64,000 bases of DNA from Roseateles_E cavernae. GTDB taxonomy: Bacteria > Pseudomonadota > Gammaproteobacteria > Burkholderiales > Burkholderiaceae_C. The DNA lies in contig NZ_JBDPLH010000014.1 of the NCBI RefSeq assembly GCF_040187885.1, positions 1-64,000 on the forward strand, written 5' to 3'. The notes under the pieces were generated by a model. The model did not search any database, was not told where the DNA came from, and was given only the letters and a program-made list of their open reading frames with translations. Positions 56,575 to 64,000 of this stretch are shown here, piece after piece (position 1 is the first letter of the stretch; each line of letters opens with the position of its first letter). Position numbers and translations under genes: made by a program.

Positions 56575-56874
56575 CTGGGCCTTGGACAAAGCGCCAACCT
56601 TGGTGGCGGCCAGCTGGCCACCCTTGAACAGCATCAGGGTCGGGATGCCGCGGATGCCGAACTTGGCCGGCACCTCGCGGTTCTCGTCCACATTCATCTT
56701 GGCGACCTGCAGGCGCTCCTGGTAGGAGGTCGAGACCTCGTCGAGGATGGGCGCAATCATCTTGCAAGGGCCGCACCACTCGGCCCAGTAATCCACCAGC
56801 ACGGGTTTGTCGGCTTGGATCACGTCGGCTTCAAAAGACGCGTCGGAAATATGTTTGATCAGTTCGCTGCTCAT
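56545..56874 (-). CDS. trxA: Thioredoxin 1
   Basis: A 109-residue thioredoxin with the active site WCGPCK in DYWAEWCGPCKMIAPILDEV, the cis-Pro loop GIRGIPTLMLFKGG, and full family length. I start at MSSELIKHISDASFE (56874); the frame runs on to 57561 only as an antisense shadow of the addB-like gene. It reduces protein disulfides and precedes rho on the same strand, an order conserved in proteobacteria. Confidence 0.97.
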   Translation of the reverse strand: MSSELIKHISDASFEADVIQADKPVLVDYWAEWCGPCKMIAPILDEVSTSYQERLQVAKMNVDENREVPAKFGIRGIPTLMLFKGGQLAATKVGALSKAQLTAFLDANL

Positions 56875-57004
56875 GGGTTGTCCTTGGCTGGCCGACTTCG
56901 CGTAGGCGGCATCAGAGGCACAATGATTCTGACACAAAGCCCCGCCGCAGGATTGCGGCCGGTCACAAGGCCCATATCCGGGCGCAGCCTTCATTCTCAA
57001 GCCC

Positions 57005-59671
57005 TTGTCATCACGCCACCTGTTCCCTCTCGATGCCGGCCATGGCGCCGCCCAGTTCTGGCTCCGGCTGGCCGAGACGGCCGCTGCCTGGCTGGAAGGC
57101 CAGGGCCTGGCGGCGCGCGATGCCGTGCTGCTGCTGCCCTTCGCGCAACACCTGGCCCCGGCGCGGCGTGCCTGGATGCAGCTTTCGCGCTGGCAGCCGC
57201 GCATCGAGACCACCAAAAGCCTGGCCGCCGCGCTGGGCCCGACGCCGCTGCCGCAGGCCCAGCAGATCAGCTTCGATGCGGCGATCGATGGCCTGGCCGC
57301 GCGCGGCCTGCTGCAGTCGCAAAGCTGGGCCCAGGCCTTGCGCGCCCGCGATGCTCGGGCCTTCGATCTGGCCGTGCAGCGCCTGGTCGAGACCGCCCAT
57401 GCCTGGGCCAGGGCGGCCGCGCAGCGCTCGCCGCAGGCGCGCGAGCTGCTGTGGCAGCAGGCGCGCTTGGCCTTGCAGAGCACCGGGCCTGGCGGGCTGG
57501 AGCGGGCGCTGGCCCTGGTGGCGCTGGAATGGGCGGCGGCCGACACCCGGGAGCCACCCACCGATGCGCTGTTCGACTTGCGTCCCAGCGCCTGGCTGCA
57601 TCTGCAGTGCGGCGGCCCGGACCCGCTGGCCGAGGCGCTGCTGGAGCGGGCCGAGGCGGCGGGCCTGCCCTGTCTGCGCCTGTGCGCCGATCTGGCGCTG
57701 GATCAGGTCTTCGCCACCAGCCCGCCGCTGGGGCCGCTGGAGCAGGCCTTGTGCGAGGACTTCGAGGACCTGGCGCAGAGCAGCGCGGCCGCCGTGCTCG
57801 GGCATCTGCAGGCCGGCCGCAGCCCGGTCGCGCTGATCGCCCAGGACCGGGTGCTGATACGCCGGGTGCGCGCGCTGCTGGAGCGCCAGCAGCTGGGCAT
57901 TGCCGATGAAACCGGCTGGACCCTGGCGACCACGCCGCCCGCCGCCCAGCTGATGGCCTTGCTGCGCACCGCGCGCGGCCAGGCCAGCCTGGATGAATGG
58001 CTGGCTTTTCTGAAATGCGCGCTGGCGGGGCGGCTGCGCGACGCGGCCGGCTCGGGCGCGCTGACGGCTTTGGAAGCCCGCTGCCGTGCGCGCGGCTGGT
58101 CCGCTCCGGCGGCGGTGCGCGCCGATCTGCTCAGCCCGGCCAGCGCCCGGCTGTGGCAGGCTGCGCGGCAATGCCTGCAACCGCTGTCGGCCGGCGCGGC
58201 TTCGCGCAGCCTGGCCGACTGGCTGGCGGCGCTGAAAGAGGTCCTGCAGCTGCTCGGCGCTGAGGCGCTGATCGAGGCCCAGGATGCCGGCGAGGCCTTG
58301 CTCGATGCGCTGTGGCTGCGCCGCTCACCCTGGCCCGATTCGGCTCATGAGGCGGTGCTGCAGCAGGCTCAGCTGAGCATGGCCGACTTCCTGGCCTGGG
58401 TCGATGCCAGCTTGGAAGCGGCGCAGTATGTGCCGCCGCCGCTGGGCGAGGTGGTGGTGATGATCACACCGCTGGCGCGCGCGATGTTGCGGCCTTTCGG
58501 CGCCGTCGTGCTGCCGGGCGCCGATGCCCAGACCCTGGGGCCGGTGCCGGCCGGGCCGGCCTTGCTCAGCGACACGCTGGCGCGCGAACTGGGCCTGCCC
58601 AGCATCGAGGACAAGCGCGCGGCCCTGGCGCTGACCTTTGCCCAGCTGCTGCGCGCCCCGGCCCTGACCCTGCTGCACTGCCGCAGCAAGGGCAGCGAGC
58701 CGCTGGCCGCCAGTCCCTTGCTGGAGCGCCTGGCCTTGGCGCTGCAAGCTGCCGGCCATGAACCCATCGCCGTCTGGCAGGACCGGCGCGAGCGGCTGAG
58801 CCTGCAGCCACAGCCGCTGCAACGCGCCCAGGCCTACGCCGAGGGGCGCTTGCCGGCGGCGCTGAGCGCCAGCGCGGTCGAGTCGCTGCGCAACTGCCCC
58901 TATCAGTTCTTCGCCCGCGTGCTGCTGGGGCTGCGCGAGCAGGCCGAGCTGGAGACCGAGGCCGACAAGCGCGATTACGGCAGCTGGCTGCATGCGGTGC
59001 TGCACCAGTTTCACCAGCAGCGGCTGCTGCCGACGCTGGACGATGGCGATGAAGCGCTGCTGCAGCGCGCGGCCATCGAGCAGATGCAGGTCCTGGGTCT
59101 GTCCGCGGCCGAGTTCCTGCCCTTCTCGGCCGGTTTTGCGCGCTTCGTGCCGCGCTATCTGGGCTGGCTGCGCGAGCAGGAGTCGGCCGGCGTGCGCTAC
59201 GCGGCCGGCGAGCTGGAGCGCGAGGTCATGCCCTATGCCGACGGCGGCGCGGTGCTGCAGGACCTGCGGCTGCGCGGCCGGCTCGACCGTGTCGATGTCT
59301 CGGTCGGTACGCGCCTGCTGGTCGACTACAAGACCGGCAGCGTCGCGGGCCTGAAAGCCAAGGTGGCCGATCCGGCCGAGGACACGCAGCTGGCCGTCTA
59401 TGCGGCCTTGATGCAGGGCGCGGCCGAGCCCGCCGGGCCGCCGGGCCTGGAGGCGCTGTATCTGGCGCTTGACGATGCCAAGGGCATCGCCGCCGTGCCG
59501 CATCCGGATGTGAGCGACAGCGCCGAGTTGCTGCTCTGGGGCCTGAAGAACGATTTGCTGGCCCTGCACGGGGGCGCGCCGCTGCCGGCGCTGGGCGAGG
59601 GCATGGCCTGCGCCTATTGCGAGATGCGCGGCCTGTGCCGCCGTGATGATTGGGCCGGAGCGGCACTGTGA
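57005..59671 (+). CDS. AddB-like PD-(D/E)XK nuclease subunit with Fe-S staple
   Basis: An 888-residue protein. The N-terminal half is helicase-like but lacks a Walker A motif, as in AddB, which is an inactive helicase. The C-terminal RecB-family nuclease has GRLDRVDV (near residue 758) and LLVDYKTG (near 773). Four cysteines, C631 in RNCPYQFFAR and C869, C872, C878 in CAYCEMRGLC, match the iron-sulfur staple of AddB. With the next gene it would form an AddAB double-strand-break repair nuclease. The start is TTG 57005, without a strong ribosome-binding site, so a different start is possible. It overlaps the helicase gene by one base. Confidence 0.87.
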   Translation: MSSRHLFPLDAGHGAAQFWLRLAETAAAWLEGQGLAARDAVLLLPFAQHLAPARRAWMQLSRWQPRIETTKSLAAALGPTPLPQAQQISFDAAIDGLAARGLLQSQSWAQALRARDARAFDLAVQRLVETAHAWARAAAQRSPQARELLWQQARLALQSTGPGGLERALALVALEWAAADTREPPTDALFDLRPSAWLHLQCGGPDPLAEALLERAEAAGLPCLRLCADLALDQVFATSPPLGPLEQALCEDFEDLAQSSAAAVLGHLQAGRSPVALIAQDRVLIRRVRALLERQQLGIADETGWTLATTPPAAQLMALLRTARGQASLDEWLAFLKCALAGRLRDAAGSGALTALEARCRARGWSAPAAVRADLLSPASARLWQAARQCLQPLSAGAASRSLADWLAALKEVLQLLGAEALIEAQDAGEALLDALWLRRSPWPDSAHEAVLQQAQLSMADFLAWVDASLEAAQYVPPPLGEVVVMITPLARAMLRPFGAVVLPGADAQTLGPVPAGPALLSDTLARELGLPSIEDKRAALALTFAQLLRAPALTLLHCRSKGSEPLAASPLLERLALALQAAGHEPIAVWQDRRERLSLQPQPLQRAQAYAEGRLPAALSASAVESLRNCPYQFFARVLLGLREQAELETEADKRDYGSWLHAVLHQFHQQRLLPTLDDGDEALLQRAAIEQMQVLGLSAAEFLPFSAGFARFVPRYLGWLREQESAGVRYAAGELEREVMPYADGGAVLQDLRLRGRLDRVDVSVGTRLLVDYKTGSVAGLKAKVADPAEDTQLAVYAALMQGAAEPAGPPGLEALYLALDDAKGIAAVPHPDVSDSAELLLWGLKNDLLALHGGAPLPALGEGMACAYCEMRGLCRRDDWAGAAL

Positions 59672-62600
59672 TGCAAGAACAAGCGGCCTACACCTGCGAC
59701 GGCGCCCCGGTGGCGCGCGAACGCTTTTATGCGCTGGCCTGCGATCCGCAGCGCAGCGTGGTCGTCGAGGCCTGCGCCGGTGCGGGCAAGACCTGGATGC
59801 TGGTGTCGCGCATCCTGCGGGCCTTGCTGGAGGGCACGCAGCCGCAGGACATCGTCGCGATCACCTTCACCCGCAAGGCCGCCGGCGAGATGCGCCAGCG
59901 CCTGGGCGAATGGCTGGATGAGTTTGCGCACTGCAGCGAGGCGCAGCGCCGCGAGGCGTTGATACAGCGCGGCATGCCGGCCGAGCAGGCGGCCGTGCTG
60001 GCCCCGGCGCTGGCCGGTCTGCAGCAGCAGCTCTTGCAGGCCGGACGCATGGTCGAGATCCGTACCTTCCACGCCTGGTTCTCGCAGCTGCTGCGCGCCG
60101 CGCCGCTGGAGCTGCTGGAGGCTCAAGGCATCGCGCCCGAGCTGCAGCTGCTGGAGGACGAGAGCGAGCTGATGCCCGAGCTGTGGCAGCGCTTTCATGC
60201 CGCCGTGCTGGCTGACCAGGCGCTGCTGGCGGCCTATCAGGCCCTGGTGTTCGAGCAGGGGCGCAACAGGGTGCTGAGCTGGCTGGCGTCGGCCTTTGCG
60301 AAGCGGGTCGAGATCCGGTTGGCCGCGCAGGCTGGACGCCTGCATGACAGCGTGGCCGGTGCTGCGAGCGTCGCGCCCGAGTTCGCCGGCCTGGCGCATC
60401 CGCTGGAGGCGTTCGCGGCGCTGCGGGCCGATCTGGCGACGCTGGCGCGGGTGCTGGGCCAGGCCAAGAACGCCACGCCCAAGAAGGCCGCAGTGGCCAT
60501 CGAGCAAGGCCTGAGCCTGCCGGATGAGCAGGCGGTGGAGGCCGTCATCGAGGCCTTGTTCACCGCGACCGGCACGCCGCGCAAGAACCTGGGCGAGAGT
60601 CTGGAGCTGCAGTCGGCCATCGAGCGGCTGGAGCGCCTGAAGCTGGCACTGGCCCAGCACCAGGCGCGGGGCTGGCATCTGCAGATGTGCCGGCTGTCGC
60701 TGTGCCTGCTGGACGAGTTCGAGGCGCTCAAGCGCGCCCGCGGCCTGGTCGATATGAACGATCTGGAGCGCGGCGCGCTGGCCCTGCTCAGCGATGCGCC
60801 GCTGGCCGGCTGGGTGCAGGAGCGGCTGGATACGCAGATCCGCCATCTGCTGATTGACGAGTTCCAGGACACCAGCCCGCTGCAATGGCATGCCCTCTAT
60901 GCCTGGCTGGCCGGCTATGTCGGCGCCGGTGGCGGCGCCAGCGGTCAGCGGCCGCCCTCGGTCTTCATCGTCGGCGATCCGAAGCAGAGCATCTACCGCT
61001 TCCGCCGCGCCGAGCCGCGCGTGTTCTCGGCCGCGCGCGACTTCGTCCGCGACGGCCTGGCCGGCACGGTGCTGGCCTGCGACCACACGCGCCGCAACGC
61101 GCCGCCGGTGCTGGCTGCCGTCAACACGGCCTTCGATGCGGCCAGCCGGGCCCAGGAGTACAGCGGCTTTCGCCCGCACACGACCGAGGCGGGCGCCGCC
61201 TCGGCGCTGGACGGCGTGTTCTTCATCGATGACGACGGTATCGACAGCGACATCGCCGATACGCCTGGCGACGAGCTGCCAGCCTGGCGCCCCAGCCTCA
61301 GCCAGGCGCGCCACGAGCCCGAGCTGCACCGCCGTGCTGCCGAGGCGCAGCGCATCGCCGGCTGCATTGCGCGGCTGCTGAGCGAGGAGGGCGTGCAGCC
61401 CGGCGAGATCTATGTGCTGGCGCGCAAGCGCGAGGGCCTGCGGGTGCTGGCGCAGACCTTGAAGGCGCGCGGCCTGCCCCATGTGGCGCCCGAGGACATG
61501 GCGCTGCTGGACTCGCCCGATGTGCGCGATCTGCTGGCCCTGCTCGACGCGCTGGCCTCGCCGGGGCACAACCTGTCGCTGGCCCATGCGCTGCGCAGCC
61601 CCTTGTTCGGCGCCAGCGAGGCCGATCTGCTGCAGCTGGCCGCCTGGTCGGGCAGTGCCGACTGGCTGGGCCGGCAGCGGCCCGAGGAAGCGGCGCGCAT
61701 GGCCTGGTGGGCAGCGCTGACGCTGGCGGACGAGCAAGATCTGTCCCCGGCGCTGCGGCGCGCCCGCGAGCTGCTGAATCGCTGGGAGCAGCTGGCCGGC
61801 GAGCGCAGCCCGCATGACCTGCTGGACGCCATCGTCTTCGAGGGCGACCTGATGGCACGGCTGGCCTGTGCCGTGCCGCCCAGCGAGCGGCGCTCGCGCC
61901 TGCATGCGGTCGAGGCCCTGCTGGCCCTGGCGCTGGATCTCGATGGCGGCCGCTACGCCAGCCTCTACGGCTTTGTGCGCGCGCTGAAGAGCCGCGCCTT
62001 GAAGCTGGCGGCGCCGGCCGAGCCCGAGGCGGTGCAGCTGCTGACCGTGCACGGCGCCAAGGGGCTGGAGGCCCGTGTCGTGTTTCTGATGGACTGCGAG
62101 GCCGGGCCGGCCCGCGCCGAGAGCAGCAGCCTGGCGATCGCCTGGCCGGTGCAGGAGTCGGCGCCCAGCATCGTGGCCTTCCTGGCCTCTGAGAGCCGGC
62201 CGCCGCCCTCGCTGCAGCCGCTGCTCGACGACGAGCGCGAGCAGCGCCAGCGCGAGGAGTTGAATGCGCTCTATGTCGCGATGACCCGGGCCCGCTCGCG
62301 CCTGGTGCTGAGCCGCAGCCCGTCGCAGCGCAAACCGGCCAACGCCACCTGGTGGAGCCGCCTGCAGCCACTGGCGATGGCCTTGCCGGTGACGGTCGAG
62401 GCTGTGGGCGAGTCTGCGGCGGCGGCCGCGTCGTTCCAGCTCAAGACCCTGCCACTGGCGCCACCGCGCGCCGTCGTGCCGGTCGTCGAGATGGGGCAGA
62501 GCCCGGCCGTGGTCGATGACAGTGCGGCGCTGGGCGAGGCGCTGCACCGCGTGCTGGAATGGGCCAGCGGTCCGAGCGCGACGGTTCAGCCCTTGCCGCG

Positions 62601-63018
62601 TCTGCTGGCGGCCGCCGCGCAGATGTACGGCCTGGATGCCAAACGCAGCGAACGGCTGGAGCGCAGCGCGCAGGCCATTCTGGACAGCGCCGAGTGCGCG
62701 CCGTTCTTTGATGCGCCATCGCTGCTGTGGGCCGGCAACGAGGTGCCGGTCAGCTGGCAGGGGCAGGACATGCGCCTGGACCGGCTGGTCTGTCGCCATG
62801 CCGGCTCCGGACAGGCGCCGATCTGGTGGGTGCTCGACTACAAGCTGCATCCCGCGCCGCAGAACAATCCCGAGTATCTGCAGCAGTTGCAGCGCTACCG
62901 CGCGGCCGTGCTGATGCTTCAGCCGGGCGAGCCGGTGCGCACCGCCTTCATCACCGGCCAAGGGCGCTTGGTGGACTGCACCGAGCAGGTCGAGCAGATA
63001 AGTCTCGGGGTCGAGTAA
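59671..63018 (+). CDS. AddA-like UvrD-family helicase-nuclease
   Basis: A 1115-residue superfamily 1 helicase. Walker A is EACAGAGKTWMLV (33-45), motif Ia is AITFTRKAAGEMRQRL, the Walker B region is LLIDEFQDTSPLQWH near 395, motif III is FIVGDPKQSIYRFRRAEPRV, motif V is LLTVHGAKGLEARVVFL and motif VI is ALYVAMTRARSRLVLSRS. A C-terminal RecB-type nuclease has WWVLDYKLHPAP near residue 1055. This is the full AddA layout. The ATG overlaps the addB-like stop as TGATG, so the two are coupled. AddAB processes DNA ends for RecA. tRNA-Pro follows 27 bases downstream. Confidence 0.9.
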   Translation: MQEQAAYTCDGAPVARERFYALACDPQRSVVVEACAGAGKTWMLVSRILRALLEGTQPQDIVAITFTRKAAGEMRQRLGEWLDEFAHCSEAQRREALIQRGMPAEQAAVLAPALAGLQQQLLQAGRMVEIRTFHAWFSQLLRAAPLELLEAQGIAPELQLLEDESELMPELWQRFHAAVLADQALLAAYQALVFEQGRNRVLSWLASAFAKRVEIRLAAQAGRLHDSVAGAASVAPEFAGLAHPLEAFAALRADLATLARVLGQAKNATPKKAAVAIEQGLSLPDEQAVEAVIEALFTATGTPRKNLGESLELQSAIERLERLKLALAQHQARGWHLQMCRLSLCLLDEFEALKRARGLVDMNDLERGALALLSDAPLAGWVQERLDTQIRHLLIDEFQDTSPLQWHALYAWLAGYVGAGGGASGQRPPSVFIVGDPKQSIYRFRRAEPRVFSAARDFVRDGLAGTVLACDHTRRNAPPVLAAVNTAFDAASRAQEYSGFRPHTTEAGAASALDGVFFIDDDGIDSDIADTPGDELPAWRPSLSQARHEPELHRRAAEAQRIAGCIARLLSEEGVQPGEIYVLARKREGLRVLAQTLKARGLPHVAPEDMALLDSPDVRDLLALLDALASPGHNLSLAHALRSPLFGASEADLLQLAAWSGSADWLGRQRPEEAARMAWWAALTLADEQDLSPALRRARELLNRWEQLAGERSPHDLLDAIVFEGDLMARLACAVPPSERRSRLHAVEALLALALDLDGGRYASLYGFVRALKSRALKLAAPAEPEAVQLLTVHGAKGLEARVVFLMDCEAGPARAESSSLAIAWPVQESAPSIVAFLASESRPPPSLQPLLDDEREQRQREELNALYVAMTRARSRLVLSRSPSQRKPANATWWSRLQPLAMALPVTVEAVGESAAAAASFQLKTLPLAPPRAVVPVVEMGQSPAVVDDSAALGEALHRVLEWASGPSATVQPLPRLLAAAAQMYGLDAKRSERLERSAQAILDSAECAPFFDAPSLLWAGNEVPVSWQGQDMRLDRLVCRHAGSGQAPIWWVLDYKLHPAPQNNPEYLQQLQRYRAAVLMLQPGEPVRTAFITGQGRLVDCTEQVEQISLGVE

Positions 63019-63045
63019 AAACCAGGCTAGAATAGCGGTCTTAGT

Positions 63046-63122
63046 CGGGGCGTAGCGCAGCCTGGTAGCGCATCTGCTTTGGGAGCAGAGGGTCGCGAGT
63101 TCGAATCCCGCCGCCCCGACCA
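63046..63122 (+). tRNA. tRNA-Pro (anticodon TGG)
   Basis: 77 nt including an encoded CCA. The acceptor arm CGGGGCG pairs with CGCCCCG. The anticodon stem TCTGC/GCAGA holds the loop TTTGGGA, anticodon TGG (reads CCN). The D-arm AGCGCAGCCTGGTAGCGC and the T-loop TTCGAAT are typical, and the unusual 5' C matches proM-type tRNAs. tRNA genes of this kind often serve as integration sites, and mobile-element traces lie just beyond. Confidence 0.97.
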
Positions 63123-63201
63123 AGATTCATCAAGTAAATCAATGAGTTACAGCAGAAATGCCGTAGCTCATTTTTTTCGCCTCGTCGAAATTGCTCCGCG
63201 T

Positions 63202-63225
63202 GGGTAAACCAAGGGGTAAACCAAA
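63202..63225 (-). repeat. 12-base tandem repeat beyond tRNA-Pro
   Basis: GGGTAAACCAAG (63202-63213) is followed directly by GGGTAAACCAAA (63214-63225). On the minus strand this reads as a double GGTTTACCC element. Such paired elements are seen near tyrosine recombinase genes; here no integrase remains. That link is inference. Confidence 0.6.
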
Positions 63226-63269
63226 GTGATGACGATGCTGCGAGTTGGTGAATTTTTGGAGCGGCCTCT

Positions 63270-63392
63270 GTCCCTGACGTGGGCCAGATAGACCATGCCC
63301 TGCCAAGTCGAGACATAGGCGTAGTCGCTGACCCAAAGCTGGTTCGGCCGGTCTGCATGGAACTGCCGCTTCACCCGATCTTGCGGGCACGG
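63270..63392 (-). pseudogene. IS3-family transposase (OrfB) fragment
   Basis: A 41-codon stretch on the minus strand reads like the start of an IS3 OrfB catalytic domain: PQDRVKRQFHADRPNQLWVS, followed by DYAYVSTWQGMVYLAHVRD. The Asp after LWVS is the first residue of the DDE triad. Homology stops abruptly on both sides: upstream codons do not continue the helix-turn-helix, and downstream the frame leaves the family after VRD. It is a small remnant, not a working transposase. Confidence 0.75.
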
Positions 63393-63474
63393 GCACTTCG
63401 GCGTGAGGGCGTCGCTCCCATTTCGCTCGCCAAGGCGCTTCAAACATAACTTTCGTGGCGGCGATCGATTACCG

Positions 63475-63493
63475 TACCCCCAGAAATACCCCC
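63475..63493 (-). repeat. Paired TACCCCC repeat, 12-base period
   Basis: TACCCCC occurs at 63475-63481 and 63487-63493. On the minus strand it reads GGGGGTA twice with a 5-base spacer. It has the same 12-base period as the repeat at 63202 and may be another recombinase-related element, or chance. Confidence 0.45.
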
Positions 63494-63889
63494 GACTGGC
63501 CCTGATGCTTCAGCGGAAATGGTGCGTTTCTTTCTGTCGTTCTCAACACGTCGTGCTTGCATCGATTGAATCGATCGAGCCGTATTGAGGTGGGGCATGA
63601 TGGATCTCGCTGGCGGCGTTGCCAAGTAGAGCAAAGATCGGGAATTTGCGGTGACAAGCCATGTTCGTGGGCAGTAACACAGAATCTGAATCCTGGACGT
63701 CCATGGCGGGCGGGCCTCGAACCGTCCGCAAGAGCTGAATTGCAGCTCAGTTTGCGGCTATGTGATCGGACTCAGCGCATGCCGACGGGGGATGTCTGGC
63801 GGGGGCATCCATGTTGGGGGGCAGTTGCGCCGCTATATTCAGGGAAACAGATGTTTGTCTGGAGCGAGGTGCAGCGTAACGGAGATGCG
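63494..63889. other. Non-coding stretch without a recognised gene
   Basis: I see no supportable gene. Base composition is less GC-rich than the rest of the window. Short open frames on both strands have no recognisable motifs. TATATT at 63834-63839 could be a -10 for the last gene, but no -35 at normal spacing is seen. Together with the transposase fragment it looks like decayed mobile DNA. Confidence 0.5.
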
Positions 63890-64000
63890 ATGCCAAAGTT
63901 GTCTGTTCGAGGGGTGGTCGCTGCATGCTTGATCGGTGTCCTGGGTTCTAGGGCGGCCGCGATAGAGATGGAGGTTCCCGCACTCAACACTTACAACATG
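63890..64000 (+). CDS. Secreted protein, N-terminal part (partial)
   Basis: The first 37 codons of a gene that runs out of the window. GGAG lies five bases before the ATG. The start MPKLSVRGVVAACLIGVLGS is a signal peptide with AAA as a possible cleavage site, followed by IEMEVPALNTYNM. The family cannot be recognised. It is the first gene beyond the tRNA-Pro scar and could be ancestral or part of an inserted element. Confidence 0.55.
   Translation, partial: MPKLSVRGVVAACLIGVLGSRAAAIEMEVPALNTYNM

Noticed and set aside
59614..63123. A 1169-codon open frame on the minus strand
   Set aside because: It is antisense to the addA-like gene, whose helicase motifs are unambiguous, and it also crosses tRNA-Pro.
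63696..63735. A segment resembling the tRNA-Pro T-arm (GGTTCGAGG) as a possible att repeat
   Set aside because: It is in the opposite orientation to the tRNA and matches over too few bases to be a real attachment repeat.

Overview
The window is a high-GC chromosomal segment from a betaproteobacterium, most likely order Burkholderiales (Roseateles/Leptothrix/Comamonadaceae-like). The evidence is gene content and order: surE-pcm-nlpD-rpoS, pstSCAB-phoU-phoB-phoR, trxA-rho-rpmE2, a Bug-family tricarboxylate-binding protein, and an AddAB-type nuclease-helicase pair. This assignment is inference; no rRNA or database search supports it. Almost everything is housekeeping. The one region that looks accessory is the last ~0.9 kb beyond tRNA-Pro.

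Layout. 1-6 kb: the tail of a branched-chain amino-acid ABC transporter ATPase, a Bug solute-binding protein, a leucine-dehydrogenase-family enzyme, a 2-oxoglutarate/Fe dioxygenase translationally coupled to a [2Fe-2S] flavin reductase, an SDR protein, a rhomboid protease and tRNA-Leu(CAA). 6-12 kb: cysM, a TusA-like protein, galU, a 2-hydroxyacid dehydrogenase and valS. 12-16.5 kb: a Spy/CpxP-like lipoprotein, a SAM methyltransferase, an OmpR-type regulator and its kinase, then guaC on the other strand. 16.7-27.7 kb: a KAS III homologue, an SDR protein, a PBP1A-type transglycosylase/transpeptidase, sbcB, small secreted and signalling proteins (including a protein with a degenerate GGDEF motif), a LuxR-type regulator and a quinone oxidoreductase.

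27.8-33.5 kb: surE-pcm-nlpD-rpoS, rlmD and a Bax-inhibitor-1 protein. At 33,593 there is a single N flanked by two identical 150-base copies, which marks an unmerged contig join. 33.8-45.4 kb: a GlcG-like protein, carA-carB-greA, a DUF4149-like membrane protein, yhbY, rlmE-ftsH (with a heat-shock-type promoter), folP and glmM. 45.4-52.8 kb: a complete phosphate uptake and sensing locus, pstSCAB-phoU-phoB-phoR, preceded by a triple Pho box. A second, divergent Pho box faces a fasciclin-domain lipoprotein gene. 52.8-63 kb: a GT-C-like membrane protein, rpmE2, rho and trxA on the minus strand, then addB-addA and tRNA-Pro(TGG).

63.1-64 kb: an IS3-family transposase fragment and paired 12-base-period repeats beyond tRNA-Pro, suggesting an eroded integration site, then the first 37 codons of a secreted protein.

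I did not find a clearly new multi-gene system. The best leads are the paired divergent Pho boxes that add a fasciclin lipoprotein to the phosphate regulon, the dioxygenase/reductase/leucine-dehydrogenase cluster, the duplicated guaC tail that supplies the stop codon of a histidine kinase, the degenerate GGDEF protein, and a strong hairpin early in the rpoS coding region.
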